The notes: generated by a model from the sequence alone, not told the origin. 64,000 nt of DNA from Microcystis aeruginosa FD4 (GCF_009792235.1 NZ_CP046973.1:372001-436000); one strand, 5' to 3'; counted from the first letter of the stretch, positions 19,061-27,122 are shown. Made by a program: numbers and translations.

Positions 19061-19252
19061 ATGAGACTGGTTATTTTTATCTTAATAATTGTTTATGGTG
19101 TCGGTGGTTGGAAATTCTGGAATGGGTACAGAAGCACTAATTTTAGTTCCAGTTTACCCAATCGTTTAGCTCTAACACTGTTCTGGCCGCTTCTGTTAGC
19201 CGTTAATCCCGCCTATCGCAAGAATTTTCAAAAAGCCCTCAAGGGCAAATAA
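19061..19252 (+). CDS. small membrane protein
   Basis: 63 residues, start ATG with a weak upstream purine-rich stretch. Two hydrophobic segments (FILIIVYGVGGW near 5-16 and LALTLFWPLLLAVNP near 37-51) and a basic C-terminus (YRKNFQKALKGK). It looks like a conserved cyanobacterial small membrane protein of unknown role; no partner gene is adjacent. Confidence 0.6.
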   Translation: MRLVIFILIIVYGVGGWKFWNGYRSTNFSSSLPNRLALTLFWPLLLAVNPAYRKNFQKALKGK

Positions 19253-19416
19253 AATTAACATACTGCCAAGGTTGCGGCCATAAAACAAAAAGTAGGCGGG
19301 TATCGAGGTGTTTTTTAGCCGATTAGTCGAGATTACCCCCCCAAAAAAACCCCTAAATAATCCACGGCAATCAACAGTTTAGCCGTGGATGGCTTATTAT
19401 GGTTAGGGAAAAAATT

Positions 19417-19490
19417 GGGGTCGTAGCTCAGTTGGATAGAGCGAGTGCCTCCTAAGCACTAGGCCGCCGGTTCGATCCCGGCCGATCCCG
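19417..19490 (+). tRNA. tRNA-Arg (anticodon CCT)
   Basis: A full cloverleaf can be drawn: acceptor GGGGTCG/CGATCCC (one G-U pair), D-arm GCTC..GAGC, anticodon stem AGTGC/GCACT with loop CTCCTAA (anticodon CCT), variable loop AGGCC, T-arm GCCGG TTCGATC CCGGC, discriminator G. CCA is not encoded. It reads the AGG codon. Confidence 0.95.
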
Positions 19491-19496
19491 CCTTTT

Positions 19497-19617
19497 TCAG
19501 TGATCAGTGATCAGTAAACAGTAAACAGTGAAAAGATGGCAAGAAACTACTATTTAATACTGCACACTTAAAAACTCACATCTGATAACTGTTAACTTAC
19601 CCACTGATCACTGATAT
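19497..19617. repeat. CAGTnATCAGT repeat forming a long hairpin
   Basis: Tandem CAGTGATCAGTGATCAGT on the left and its inverted form CCCACTGATCACTGATA on the right, reaching to the stop codon of the RDD gene. It can fold back on itself and separates the tRNA from the RDD gene. Confidence 0.65.
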
Positions 19618-20166
19618 TTATCTTCTCATTCTGCCCTTAACTTGATACCAAAACCTTCTTAAACGTAGATCGAGAGAAAAACCACGACGGGTGGGAATAA
19701 CAATCGTGCCACCGATGCGATCGTGGAAAGCGCGGTTCAATTGCTCATCACCGATCGCCATACCACAATCGGCGAAAAGGGGCGAAGATAATAAAATCAA
19801 ACTGAAAGGATTGCCAAAAAAAGTATTTAACCCCACCATCATTAAAGCTGCCCCGCCACCAGCGATCGCCTCTCGTTTGCTTAACTCCAAAATTCCTGGT
19901 AAACGCTGAAGTCGTAGATCGATGATCTTCATATCCAAGGCCCAACGTCCTAAACTCTGACCCTGATTCTGCGCTACTAATAACACCCGCAAACACCACC
20001 AAATCAGGAGAAAAAGGGAAAATTGCAGTACAGGCGCACTATTGGCAAAGGAGCTTAAAAACCAGATCGAGGCAAAGTCGATCAGGAAAGCATAGGCCCG
20101 ACGATCTAAGGGAATTTTCGGAAATTTTTGCGGTAGATTATCTTCAGGCGGGATCGGGTAAACCAT
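19618..20166 (-). CDS. RDD family membrane protein
   Basis: 182 residues. The RDD signature is seen in RRAYAFLIDFASIWFLSSF (about 22-40), followed by two further hydrophobic segments (LQFSLFLLIWWCLRVLLVAQ and AGGGAALMMVGLNTFF) and the conserved NQGQSLGRWALDMKIID after the second helix. RDD proteins are small integral membrane proteins of mostly unknown transport-related function. It is a single gene; the 3' end abuts the hairpin repeat that lies between it and the tRNA. Confidence 0.85.
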   Translation of the reverse strand: MVYPIPPEDNLPQKFPKIPLDRRAYAFLIDFASIWFLSSFANSAPVLQFSLFLLIWWCLRVLLVAQNQGQSLGRWALDMKIIDLRLQRLPGILELSKREAIAGGGAALMMVGLNTFFGNPFSLILLSSPLFADCGMAIGDEQLNRAFHDRIGGTIVIPTRRGFSLDLRLRRFWYQVKGRMRR

Positions 20167-20335
20167 AAAGTAAATTCTCGGAAAAATCCTGCGGTTTATC
20201 TTCTACTTTAATCGGGAAATTGGCAATTCTAGGATAGTTGTCTCTTGTCTTTTTTCTCCCCCTGTCTCGGAGTCTTCTGTCTCGGGGTCTCCTCACCTAA
20301 CCGAAGATTTTTGATTTTTGCAGGAGATATAATTT

Positions 20336-20566
20336 GGGTCTGCTGAATAAATCTAAAAACCTTGTTGGGTAAGACTTTTAGACTTTTTGTCAATCAAAAA
20401 GTACCGGACTGGGAGTGATCAGGGGGAAAATTCAGGTGGTAAAACCCTACACCCCAACCCCCAACCCCCAACCCCCACACCCCTAACACCCCAACCCCTA
20501 ACACCCAACCCCCAACCCCCAACCCCCACACCCCACACCCCACCGAAAAACTTTTTCAGCAGACCC
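20336..20566 (+). mobile_element. MITE family A, copy 4 (expanded interior)
   Basis: Ends GGGTCTGCTGAATAAATC and TTTTTCAGCAGACCC. Flanks TAATTT (20330-20335) and TAATTA (20567-20572) differ by one base. The interior lacks the GTCCCTGAAAATTAGG segment but carries an expanded run of AACCCCCAACCCC-type units, longer than in other copies. Confidence 0.88.
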
Positions 20567-20634
20567 TAATTATTAATCGACTCGGAGATCTAAGCTACCA
20601 TTGAGCAAAGGTAGCCCAGAATACAGGGATAATC

Positions 20635-20994
20635 ATGGAACAAGATTCATTAACAACGGAGGTTATTCTGACCCATCCGCGGCAAAGTTTGGGAGAGATA
20701 CAATTGGATTGGATGCCACAACCGGGGAATTATTTGGCCTTAAAAGGACAAACCTACGCAGTTTTGGAACGTCACCACCAGTATCAATACAAGATTGGTG
20801 GCTATTGTTTACGCAAAATTTCCCTTTATGTACAAACTGCTCCCACCCCTAACGAAAAAAGTTTGATTGAAGGACGTTGGGTGATGGGGGATGCCAGTTG
20901 TCGTTTTAACGCCAGATCTGAACTGTTGCGCTGTGCGATTAACCCTTCCGGTCCCTGTCAAGATTGTCGTTTTTACGAAACTATTAACCCTTAA
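20635..20994 (+). CDS. DUF6464-like conserved cyanobacterial protein
   Basis: 119 residues. The C-terminal half has the conserved pattern CRFNARSELLRCAINPSGPC then CRFYE, four cysteines that could bind a metal (inference). The N-terminal half is beta-rich. Function unknown. The family name is from memory of related cyanobacterial proteins. An imperfect hairpin over the stop codon may act as a terminator before bioF. Confidence 0.7.
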   Translation: MEQDSLTTEVILTHPRQSLGEIQLDWMPQPGNYLALKGQTYAVLERHHQYQYKIGGYCLRKISLYVQTAPTPNEKSLIEGRWVMGDASCRFNARSELLRCAINPSGPCQDCRFYETINP

Positions 20995-21018
20995 AAGAGC
21001 CTTTTTTAGGGGTTAATC
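20984..21018 (+). terminator. possible hairpin terminator
   Basis: ATTAACCCTTAAAAG and CTTTTTTAGGGGTTAAT form an imperfect stem around the stop codon of the DUF6464-like gene. The T-run is within the 3' arm, so termination strength is uncertain. Confidence 0.4.
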
Positions 21019-21052
21019 TGACTATTTTCCCCGCTATATTGACAAATTGCCC

Positions 21053-22210
21053 ATGAATCATCCTTACTCTTGGATCGAGGATAGCTTAAAAACCCTCCAT
21101 CGGGCCAATTGGTATCGAAGGGTTAAAACCATTCAAGGCCGGGGCGGAGCCGTTATAGAATTAGAGGGTCGATCGCTGCTCAATTTTGCCAGTAATGATT
21201 ATCTGGGATTAGCAGCCGATGAAAGAATGATTGCGGCAGCCATAGCAGCGACACAACGCTATGGAACCGGAAGCACCGGCTCGCGTCTATTAAGTGGACA
21301 CCGAGATATTCATCGAGACTTAGAATTAGCGATCGCATCTTTTAAAAATAGCGAAGACGCGATCGTTTTTAGTTCGGGATATTTAGCCAATTTGGGGACA
21401 ATTACCTGTTTAGTGGCGCAGAAAGACCTGATTTTAGGCGATCAATACAACCACTCTAGCCTCAAAAATGGAGCCAAGTTAAGCGGTGCCACGGTGAAAG
21501 AATACCGGCACAATAGTCTCGAAGATTTAGAAAATCAGTTATTAGCCCACCGTCATCACTATCGTCATTGTTTACTGCTCACTGATACAGTGTTTAGTAT
21601 GGATGGGGATATCTGTCCCCTGGCGGGAATTCTCACTCTAGCCGAGATTTATAATTGTATGGTTTTGGTGGATGAGGCCCACGCCACCGGGGTTATGGGG
21701 GAAAATGGCACAGGTTGCGTGGAATATTGTGGTTGTCAGGAACGGGAATTAATTCAGATGGGAACCCTGAGTAAAGCTTTAGGCAGTTTAGGGGGATATG
21801 TGACAGGAAACGCCAAAATTATCGATTTTATCCGCAATCGCGCCGCCACTTGGATTTATACTACCGGTTTATCCCCCGCCGACACCGCCGCCGCTAGAAT
21901 GGCGTTAGAGATTATTCGTCTGGAACCGGAACGTCGCCAACGCCTGCACCAAAATATTAGTTTTGTCAAGAGTAACTTAAATAATTTTAATATATTGCCT
22001 TCGGAAGCGGCGATTTTATGTTTACCGGTAGCCAATCCGGGTCAAGCCCTAGAATTATCGCAAAAACTGCTAGAAAAAGGGATTTTTGCCCCCGCCATTC
22101 GTCCTCCTACCGTTCCCACCAGTCGTCTGCGATTTACTGCCATGGCCACCCATAGCCTCGCCCATCTAGAGGTTCTTGTCCAGTCTATTGGCGAATCTTT
22201 CCCCACATAG
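21053..22210 (+). CDS. bioF: 8-amino-7-oxononanoate synthase (class II pyridoxal-phosphate aminotransferase fold)
   Basis: Condenses pimeloyl-ACP/CoA with alanine in biotin synthesis. About 385 residues. Conserved blocks: FASNDYLGLAADERMI, GTGSTGSRLLSGHRDIHRDL, LVDEAHATGVMGENGTG and the PLP-lysine region MGTLSKALGSLGGYVTG. An in-frame TTG lies 6 bases upstream (21047); I prefer the ATG. Related alpha-oxoamine synthases (KBL, ALAS) are alternatives but the pattern fits BioF best. Confidence 0.9.
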   Translation: MNHPYSWIEDSLKTLHRANWYRRVKTIQGRGGAVIELEGRSLLNFASNDYLGLAADERMIAAAIAATQRYGTGSTGSRLLSGHRDIHRDLELAIASFKNSEDAIVFSSGYLANLGTITCLVAQKDLILGDQYNHSSLKNGAKLSGATVKEYRHNSLEDLENQLLAHRHHYRHCLLLTDTVFSMDGDICPLAGILTLAEIYNCMVLVDEAHATGVMGENGTGCVEYCGCQERELIQMGTLSKALGSLGGYVTGNAKIIDFIRNRAATWIYTTGLSPADTAAARMALEIIRLEPERRQRLHQNISFVKSNLNNFNILPSEAAILCLPVANPGQALELSQKLLEKGIFAPAIRPPTVPTSRLRFTAMATHSLAHLEVLVQSIGESFPT

Positions 22211-22218
22211 GGAAAAAG

Positions 22219-22331
22219 GGCGTTGCTGATTTGAGATATGAATCTTCTTTTGTGGGATTTTTAAAACCTAGACACAAACTAACTTTTGGATGGGTGCAAG
22301 GTTGTCATTCATACCTTGATTCAGCAACGCC
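22219..22331. mobile_element. MITE family D, copy 1
   Basis: 113 bp with ends GGCGTTGCTGATTTGAG and TTGATTCAGCAACGCC. A near-identical copy lies at 27618-27730. Confidence 0.8.
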
Positions 22332-22405
22332 AAACAGCTTTTAGCCAGTGCTACATTGCTACATTAGCTTGAGCTATTTTTCCAAGTACAGTGACAGTAG
22401 AGCTT

Positions 22406-22852
22406 AGGGACTTGCGCTTTGATAATGTACCTTTTGGGCGAACGCAGTTCGCCCCTACATTGTGGACAAAATCCGTTACTGTCGGGGCGCAAAGCTTGCG
22501 CCCTCCGCGCGGAGGGGGTTTGCTGATCACCCTAAGTAGGGTTTGCAGCAAAAAGTTTTCCCTGGGGGCAGGGTGTGGGGTGTGGGGTGTGGGGTGTAGG
22601 GTTTTACCGATTTTCAGGTGGTCAACTACCTAATTTTCAGGGACAAAGTACCTGAATTTTCCCCCCGATCACCCCTAGCTAAGGCACTTTTTGATGGGAA
22701 AAAAGTCTAAAAGTATTATCCAACAAGGTTTTTAGATTTATTCAGCAGACCCTAAGTAGGGGGAGAGCCTTCGAGAACCCCCTTCCAATAAGGGACTTGC
22801 GCTTCTACAGAGCGATTTTCAAAGCTGGGATATTATTCCCACGCAAGTCCCT
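22406..22852. mobile_element. MITE family B, copy 1, interrupted by MITE A
   Basis: Outer ends AGGGACTTGCGCTTTGAT and CCACGCAAGTCCCT. The inside carries palindromes GGGCGAACGCAGTTCGCCC and GGGCGCAAAGCTTGCGCCC. Intact copies are at 30062, 37942 and 41656. Here a family A element sits inside at 22539-22752. Confidence 0.85.
22539..22752 (-). mobile_element. MITE family A, copy 5 (nested in MITE B)
   Basis: Ends GGGTTTGCAGCAAAAAG and TTATTCAGCAGACCC. The host MITE B sequence TAAGTA, single in intact copies, is duplicated at 22533-22538 and 22753-22758, which proves insertion and fixes the 6-bp target duplication. Confidence 0.93.
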
Positions 22853-22915
22853 TACCCCAACGTCTTCTAGATTGAGACAGGCGTTCAAATCCCAGTCAAT
22901 CTCAAACCCTGTTGA

Positions 22916-23761
22916 CTAATTTAGTCTCCGCTTCCCAGCTAAAACCACACCAAGAGACCCTAATGCCAATAAACCCCATACGGATGAGCCTTCTGGTGTT
23001 TTGGTCGGTGGAGTCGGTGGGGTTGGTGGATCGCTAGTTGCTCCCGTATCGGCAACGTCCTCGGCCATGCCGTCGATAACCTGCTGAGGAATGACATTAG
23101 TAATGGACTCGACCGTGAACGTGCCATCGGGATTAACATAGATAGTTATTGTCCCTACGGTAGGCCTCGCAATGTCAGGGTTAAGTTGTACCCCAATAGT
23201 GTGCCCGTTGATATCTGTACTGAATGTCGCCTCCTCAAGTACTGTGTTAAAAGTACCTAAAGCCATGTCCGATATACCACGATCAATGATTCGGATTCTG
23301 AAAGTCCCGTTGAAGATTGGAGTGACGGGAGTCCCGGTTAGATCGGGGTTGGGGTAAAAGAATGATTGAAACTGGCCCGTACCATCGGCAAATGTGAACA
23401 CTTGGTCCCTGATAGTAGTCGAGTTAGGAGGGAAAGGCGGTACCGTTCCCCCAGTTGGAGGCCAAAAACTCAAGGCAGAAGTTGGTCCACCAAGGGCCCA
23501 AGGGACTGTTTTCGCTGGAGTATCACTGAATGTGATGAAAAATGTATCAACGTAGCCAGGTGATGTGGGACCAAAAATATAGGGGGTTTCGATCACACTA
23601 CTAGCTTTGAGGAGAAAGCCACAGGCGCTGAAGGGATCCGTGCCTGCCTCTATGATGCAGGCTGCTTGAGCAGGGGCGGGCAGAAGTGCTGCCGCAGTTG
23701 ACGCGATTACTGCACCAGTTGCCGTTGCCAACAACGTGGTATTGAATAGTTTCAATGACAT
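22916..23761 (-). CDS. secreted protein with PEP-CTERM-like sorting signal
   Basis: 281 residues. N-terminal Sec signal peptide (TTLLATATGAVIASTAAALL, cleavage near AQA). The body is beta-rich and Thr/Pro-rich with no recognised domain. The C-terminus has a Pro/Thr linker (DPPTPPTPPTKTPEGSS) followed by a hydrophobic helix (VWGLLALGSLGVVLA) and basic GKRRLN, the tripartite pattern of PEP-CTERM exosortase substrates, here with PEGS instead of PEPS. It is probably an exported or envelope protein. It is flanked on both sides by MITEs and stands alone. Confidence 0.75.
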   Translation of the reverse strand: MSLKLFNTTLLATATGAVIASTAAALLPAPAQAACIIEAGTDPFSACGFLLKASSVIETPYIFGPTSPGYVDTFFITFSDTPAKTVPWALGGPTSALSFWPPTGGTVPPFPPNSTTIRDQVFTFADGTGQFQSFFYPNPDLTGTPVTPIFNGTFRIRIIDRGISDMALGTFNTVLEEATFSTDINGHTIGVQLNPDIARPTVGTITIYVNPDGTFTVESITNVIPQQVIDGMAEDVADTGATSDPPTPPTPPTKTPEGSSVWGLLALGSLGVVLAGKRRLN

Positions 23762-23869
23762 AGATTTGTCTTTTGTTATAGACTTAGCGCGCTCATTTTA
23801 GCAGTTCAGGGGGGGGGTTGTCAAGCAGCCAGTAACATTGACTCTGTGGGATGTTGAAAAGCTTAATTA

Positions 23870-24082
23870 GGGTCTGCTGAATAAATCTAAAAACCTTGTT
23901 GGATAATACTTTTAGACTTTTTTCCCATCAAAAAGTGCCTTAGCTAGGGGTGATCGGGGGGAAAATTCAGGTACTTTGTCCCTGAAAATTAGGTAGTTGA
24001 CCACCTGAAAATCGGTAAAACCCCACACCCCACACCCCACACCCCACACCCTGCCCCCAGGAAAAACTTTTTCAGCAGACCC
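23870..24082 (+). mobile_element. MITE family A, copy 6
   Basis: Ends GGGTCTGCTGAATAAATC and TTTTTCAGCAGACCC with the duplication TAATTA at 23864-23869 and 24083-24088. Confidence 0.92.
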
Positions 24083-24230
24083 TAATTAATTTTGCTTAGG
24101 TACTTATGTATAGCTTACTGTGGCGATCGCCCCTTCTCATCCCCAAAAAGCGAGATCGCCCCATTTAGGAAAATTTTGCTTTGATGGGCTTGCTAACCTA
24201 ATTCCACGCGCTCTAAACTTGTGGAACCAC

Positions 24231-24839
24231 TTACTCTTCTAAGCGGTCAATTAACTGCTCTATAGCTTGTTTTTTTGTTTCTACACTTGGTAAACAATCA
24301 AAAACCTTTACCAAAATTTCAGGACTTGCATTTTTTATCAACCAGTCTTCAGGATTCTCTGGCATCGCCAAAAAGTATTTTAAACGCTCATCAATCTCTT
24401 GCCGATCATCTTTTGTTACCTGCCCAACCCTTTCCAGCCAATTTCCATTAGAATTCTTAAAGCAATTAGCATCCACCGTAGTCAACTGATGAACTAATAC
24501 ATACGATTTTTCGGACAAACCATTATTCTGGTTAGGTGGTAATGGATAAGTTGTTGGCAAACCTGTATCTCTTGTTTTTGTTGTTAGAGGAAGCACTGTA
24601 AAAGTTTCAATGTAATTATACTCATCCTGAAATTGATCACTTGTCCAAATAATATGGGGATGCTCCCCCCGAAAAACGTGGCTAGAATTAAGCTTGCACC
24701 TACAGCTTGGATGCCGACAATCAACATCTCCAGGTTCAGTTAACTCATAAATATAAATATGACCCAAACTACATCTTAACGAAACTTGATAGGGATTAAT
24801 GAAATAAATCCAGCCCTGCTTTGGTCTTCTTCCCGCCAA
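24231..24839 (-). CDS. PemK/MazF-like protein with a Cys-rich insertion, putative toxin
   Basis: 202 residues. The pattern QGWIYFINPYQVSLRC, then PHIIWTSDQFQDEYNYIET, FTVLPLTTKT and SYVLVHQLTTVDANCF with RVGQVTKDDRQEIDERLKYF follows the strand order of PemK/MazF endoribonucleases. Unusual are a Cys/His-rich stretch at about residues 23-50 (CSLGHIYIYE, CRHPSCRC) that could bind a metal, and a C-terminal helical tail of about 50 residues. It starts 2 bp after the Panacea-domain gene, so the two form one operon. Toxin function is inferred from fold and context. Confidence 0.65.
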   Translation of the reverse strand: MAGRRPKQGWIYFINPYQVSLRCSLGHIYIYELTEPGDVDCRHPSCRCKLNSSHVFRGEHPHIIWTSDQFQDEYNYIETFTVLPLTTKTRDTGLPTTYPLPPNQNNGLSEKSYVLVHQLTTVDANCFKNSNGNWLERVGQVTKDDRQEIDERLKYFLAMPENPEDWLIKNASPEILVKVFDCLPSVETKKQAIEQLIDRLEE

Positions 24840-24841
24840 AA

Positions 24842-25327
24842 TTACACCCCTAATTCACACAATAACTTTTCTCGTTCTTTTTTTAGATCAAGACGAACTT
24901 TTGCTTCGGGATCAGGGTTATCTTTTTTTACTTCAGTCATTGGCGCAGTGCTGTAAACATAATCTAATAGTGGTTGTATTTTCTTAGAACCAGCCCACTC
25001 TCTTTTTATGTTATTAAGTATCAAGCGCAGACCCATAGGAAAATCCAAGTCTTTACCAATTTTTTCTAAGGACAGGGGCCGAATCAAAGTCGCCTCATTC
25101 ATTTGTTCTTGAAAAATATCTACTCCTTCCATCCGAGCTAAAGCCCTGTCAATTTCCTCATTCCAAGGACCGTAATGGTAGTAACACCAATCCAAATCAG
25201 TAAGCTGTTTTCCTGTCCACTTGACAGCATAAAGGTCAGCCAGGTAGATGAACTTGACCAACTGAGTCTTGGTAATATGGCCTTTCGTCTCATAGACGAA
25301 GTATTTGATCAACTGATCTACTAACAT
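24842..25327 (-). CDS. Panacea (DUF4065/SocA-like) domain protein, putative antitoxin
   Basis: 161 residues. The N-terminal QLIKYFVYETKGHITKTQLVKFIYLADL, then DLDWCYYHYGPWNEEIDRAL, is characteristic of the Panacea/SocA-like domain (known as a versatile antitoxin domain and in the SocAB system). The C-terminal part is Lys/Glu-rich. It precedes the PemK/MazF-like gene by 2 bp on the same strand, the usual antitoxin-first order. Confident in the domain, less so in the exact toxin class it neutralises. Confidence 0.8.
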   Translation of the reverse strand: MLVDQLIKYFVYETKGHITKTQLVKFIYLADLYAVKWTGKQLTDLDWCYYHYGPWNEEIDRALARMEGVDIFQEQMNEATLIRPLSLEKIGKDLDFPMGLRLILNNIKREWAGSKKIQPLLDYVYSTAPMTEVKKDNPDPEAKVRLDLKKEREKLLCELGV

Positions 25328-25632
25328 GGCGATTAACTCTGTGCGCGTCCTAGGGAAATGACAACGACATTGCTACCCCTATAATAACTTTATCAGGGAT
25401 ACTCCTGCTGATTCCTAAGTGAAAATTGCTACCAAAGGATAACAGAGTCAGTGTCTGATATTCGACACGTTTAGATGGTCGGGTGAAAACATCGTCCCCT
25501 CCCCGAATGAGAAAACAGCAATGAGAAAATAGCGATCGCTGGTTAGGAGCGAGGGAAATAGCGATCATTGTTGGGAGGAACAATTTTTTTGGTAATGCGA
25601 TCGCTGGTTAGGATAAGGGGAAATAGCGATCG
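25328..25632. other. intergenic region with a tandem HIP1-containing repeat
   Basis: A unit GCGATCGCTGGTTAGGA followed by GGGAAATAGCGATC occurs at about 25532-25567 and again at about 25598-25634. No gene is supported; a minus-strand open frame here (25350-25583) has no protein-like pattern. Confidence 0.5.
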
Positions 25633-25992
25633 CTACAAGCCTAGAGTGTGTTTCAATGCTTGATCAATTTCTGCTGTCGGCAATGAGCCAATCACACGAT
25701 GAACCGCCGATATTGCGATCATCGCTAGATGATCAGTCATTACCACTGAGTCTGTCAACAAGCCTGACTGTTGCCCCTCAAGGGAATTTAGCAGAATAGT
25801 AATACGGCTAGGATGGCCGGCCCGAAGCATTTGGCTGGTAATCATCGCAACAATAATTTGGGGCAGTCCTGTTTGTAAGTCATTTGCTTGCACGATCAAT
25901 GCTGGTCGTGTCTTTGCAGAAATCAGATTGGAATTTGGAAAGAGAACCAGAGCAACATCACCTCGACTAACCGTGGGCTTTGGCTGCATCAT
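25633..25992 (-). CDS. PemK/MazF-type endoribonuclease toxin
   Basis: About 119 residues. SRGDVALVLFPNSNLISAKTRP opens the MazF fold, followed by ALIVQAND, IIVAMITSQ and the conserved SGLLTDSVVMTDHLAMIAIS. It cuts mRNA at specific sequences in this family. The start is the ATG pair at 25992/25989, which overlaps the antitoxin gene by over 20 bases (an in-frame GTG at 26007 is an alternative); coupling is expected. Its antitoxin is the next gene upstream. Confidence 0.85.
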   Translation of the reverse strand: MMQPKPTVSRGDVALVLFPNSNLISAKTRPALIVQANDLQTGLPQIIVAMITSQMLRAGHPSRITILLNSLEGQQSGLLTDSVVMTDHLAMIAISAVHRVIGSLPTAEIDQALKHTLGL

Positions 25993-26218
25993 AGTTGTCA
26001 AAAACACTCATTTCAGGGCTGTTCCAATCGTCTGAAAAGGTAGCTAGACTTGCACTTAGAGTCTTAGCCTGCTCTCTATCAATTCCTTGAGATGCCAAGT
26101 TAATATCATTCGAGCTAACAAAGGTAACAATTACACAAGCCCCTTCAGGTACGTTATTGGGACTTTCTGTGAGTTCTACACGACCATTGCGATAAACTCC
26201 TTCAACACTTACTAGCAT
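25967..26218 (-). CDS. antitoxin of the MazEF-like pair
   Basis: 83 residues: MLVSVEGVYRNGRVELTESP and PEGACVIVTFVSS match the short beta-rich N-terminal part of DUF104/AbrB-related cyanobacterial antitoxins. The C-terminal acidic helix (SDDWNSPEMSVFDNYDAAK) would wrap the toxin. A good Shine-Dalgarno (GAGGAAA) precedes the ATG. It overlaps the toxin gene. Confidence 0.75.
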   Translation of the reverse strand: MLVSVEGVYRNGRVELTESPNNVPEGACVIVTFVSSNDINLASQGIDREQAKTLSASLATFSDDWNSPEMSVFDNYDAAKAHG

Positions 26219-26269
26219 ATTTCCTCCTCAAGACTTAAGTTTAACAAGATGATAAATTTAACAAGGTCT

Positions 26270-26359
26270 CACTTTTGCATTCCTTGAGTAATATCGCCAA
26301 CAGTTAAATCTCCATTGAATAATTGCTTCTCGGCGCAAATTAACGCTCCCCATCATCAT
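26270..26359 (-). pseudogene. relic of a clan AA aspartic-protease-like gene
   Basis: Starts with MMMGSVNLRREAIIQ, the typical opening of small cyanobacterial clan AA protease-like proteins. The text then jumps frame to NGDLTVGDITQGMQK and a stop, leaving only about 30 codons. Its ATG overlaps the stop (TGA) of the gene at 26356, as expected of a former two-gene unit. Family assignment is from memory of similar pairs. Confidence 0.4.
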
Positions 26360-26676
26360 GGCGACACACTGGGACAACGAAAGCCAAAACGATGGACAGC
26401 GCGATGCCCAATCCGAATACCAAATATTTGTGCATCGGGAAAACGTATTAACAGTTGTTTAGCAGCTGTTAGGCTGTCGTCAGCCACTTCAAAAGCCCCT
26501 GTTTCGATGTCTATTGCTACAATTCTGCTATGATTCCCTTCCTCGATTTGGGAGCGTACAATTTTAACTGAATCTAAGCAGAAAATAAATAAGCTCTCCT
26601 GATGACTGATAGGTGAAAGGTGTGTCACCGCAGTAACACACCTTAAATCAAATATTGTTGGGTTTCGTTGCCTCAA
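26356..26676 (-). CDS. conserved hypothetical protein, N-terminus uncertain
   Basis: The convincing part is the C-terminal 70 residues: SQIEEGNHSRIVAIDIETG, then FEVADDSLTAAKQLLIRFPD and IFGIRIGHRAVHRFGFR, a pattern found in many small cyanobacterial proteins encoded next to clan AA proteases. The N-terminal 35 residues run into repeat DNA (GGTTGGGTTG at about 26660-26690) and are probably not native, so the gene may be truncated at its 5' end. Confidence 0.5.
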   Translation of the reverse strand: MRQRNPTIFDLRCVTAVTHLSPISHQESLFIFCLDSVKIVRSQIEEGNHSRIVAIDIETGAFEVADDSLTAAKQLLIRFPDAQIFGIRIGHRAVHRFGFRCPSVSP

Positions 26677-26717
26677 CCCAACCTACCAGATCGGCGATCG
26701 CACTTGGAGATAATTCC

Positions 26718-26804
26718 GTCTAACGCCTCAAATCAGCGGCGGCAGACAACCTTGAACTCAACACCAACAGCTTTCAACCGTCCGCTGCATTGGAATTGTT
26801 AGAC
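26718..26804 (+). other. integron attC-like recombination site
   Basis: GTCTAAC (R'', fits RYYYAAC) at 26718-26724 and GTTAGAC (R', fits GTTRRRY) at 26798-26804 are exact complements. Inside them CAGCGG (26734-26739) and CCGCTG (26782-26787) pair as L''/L'. The spacers of 9-10 bases and central loop of about 42 bases give an 87-bp imperfect palindrome with extrahelical bases, as in attC sites. A toxin-antitoxin pair, frequent integron cargo, starts 64 bp downstream. No integrase is in the window. Confidence 0.55.
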
Positions 26805-26867
26805 TGCGCCAAGCTAAAAGTTGTATCATGATAGTCATAAACAATCTCACTATAATCTTAAGTTAAG

Positions 26868-27122
26868 ATGGGACTGCAAATCTCAATTTCTGACTCCATT
26901 GTGCAAGCTCTTCGCCTACCTGAACAGCGGATTGAGCAAGAATTGCGTAGGGAATTAGCCATTGCTCTTTATACACAAGAGCTCCTCTCCTTTGGTAAGG
27001 CGCGGGAACTGGTTGAGATGGATAAATACGAATTCGGGCAATTGCTTTCCCATCGTGGAGTAGTAAGGCATTACGGTTTTGCCGAATTAGATGATGATTT
27101 AAGCTATGCCCGTAGTCAGTAA
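26868..27122 (+). CDS. UPF0175 family antitoxin
   Basis: 84 residues. LRRELAIALYTQELLSFGKA then RELVEMDKYEFGQLLSHRGV is the UPF0175 helix-turn-helix pattern; HYGFAELDDDLSYA is the usual C-terminal segment. It overlaps the following DUF3368 gene by 17 bases. UPF0175 proteins are the standard partners of DUF3368 PIN-like toxins. Confidence 0.88.
   Translation: MGLQISISDSIVQALRLPEQRIEQELRRELAIALYTQELLSFGKARELVEMDKYEFGQLLSHRGVVRHYGFAELDDDLSYARSQ

Noticed and set aside
20440..20545. Short C-rich tandem run as a CRISPR array
   Set aside because: Units are 6-12 bp without spacers; it is the interior of MITE A.
25350..25583. 77-codon minus-strand frame between TA pairs
   Set aside because: Falls in the HIP1-containing tandem repeat and shows no coding pattern.
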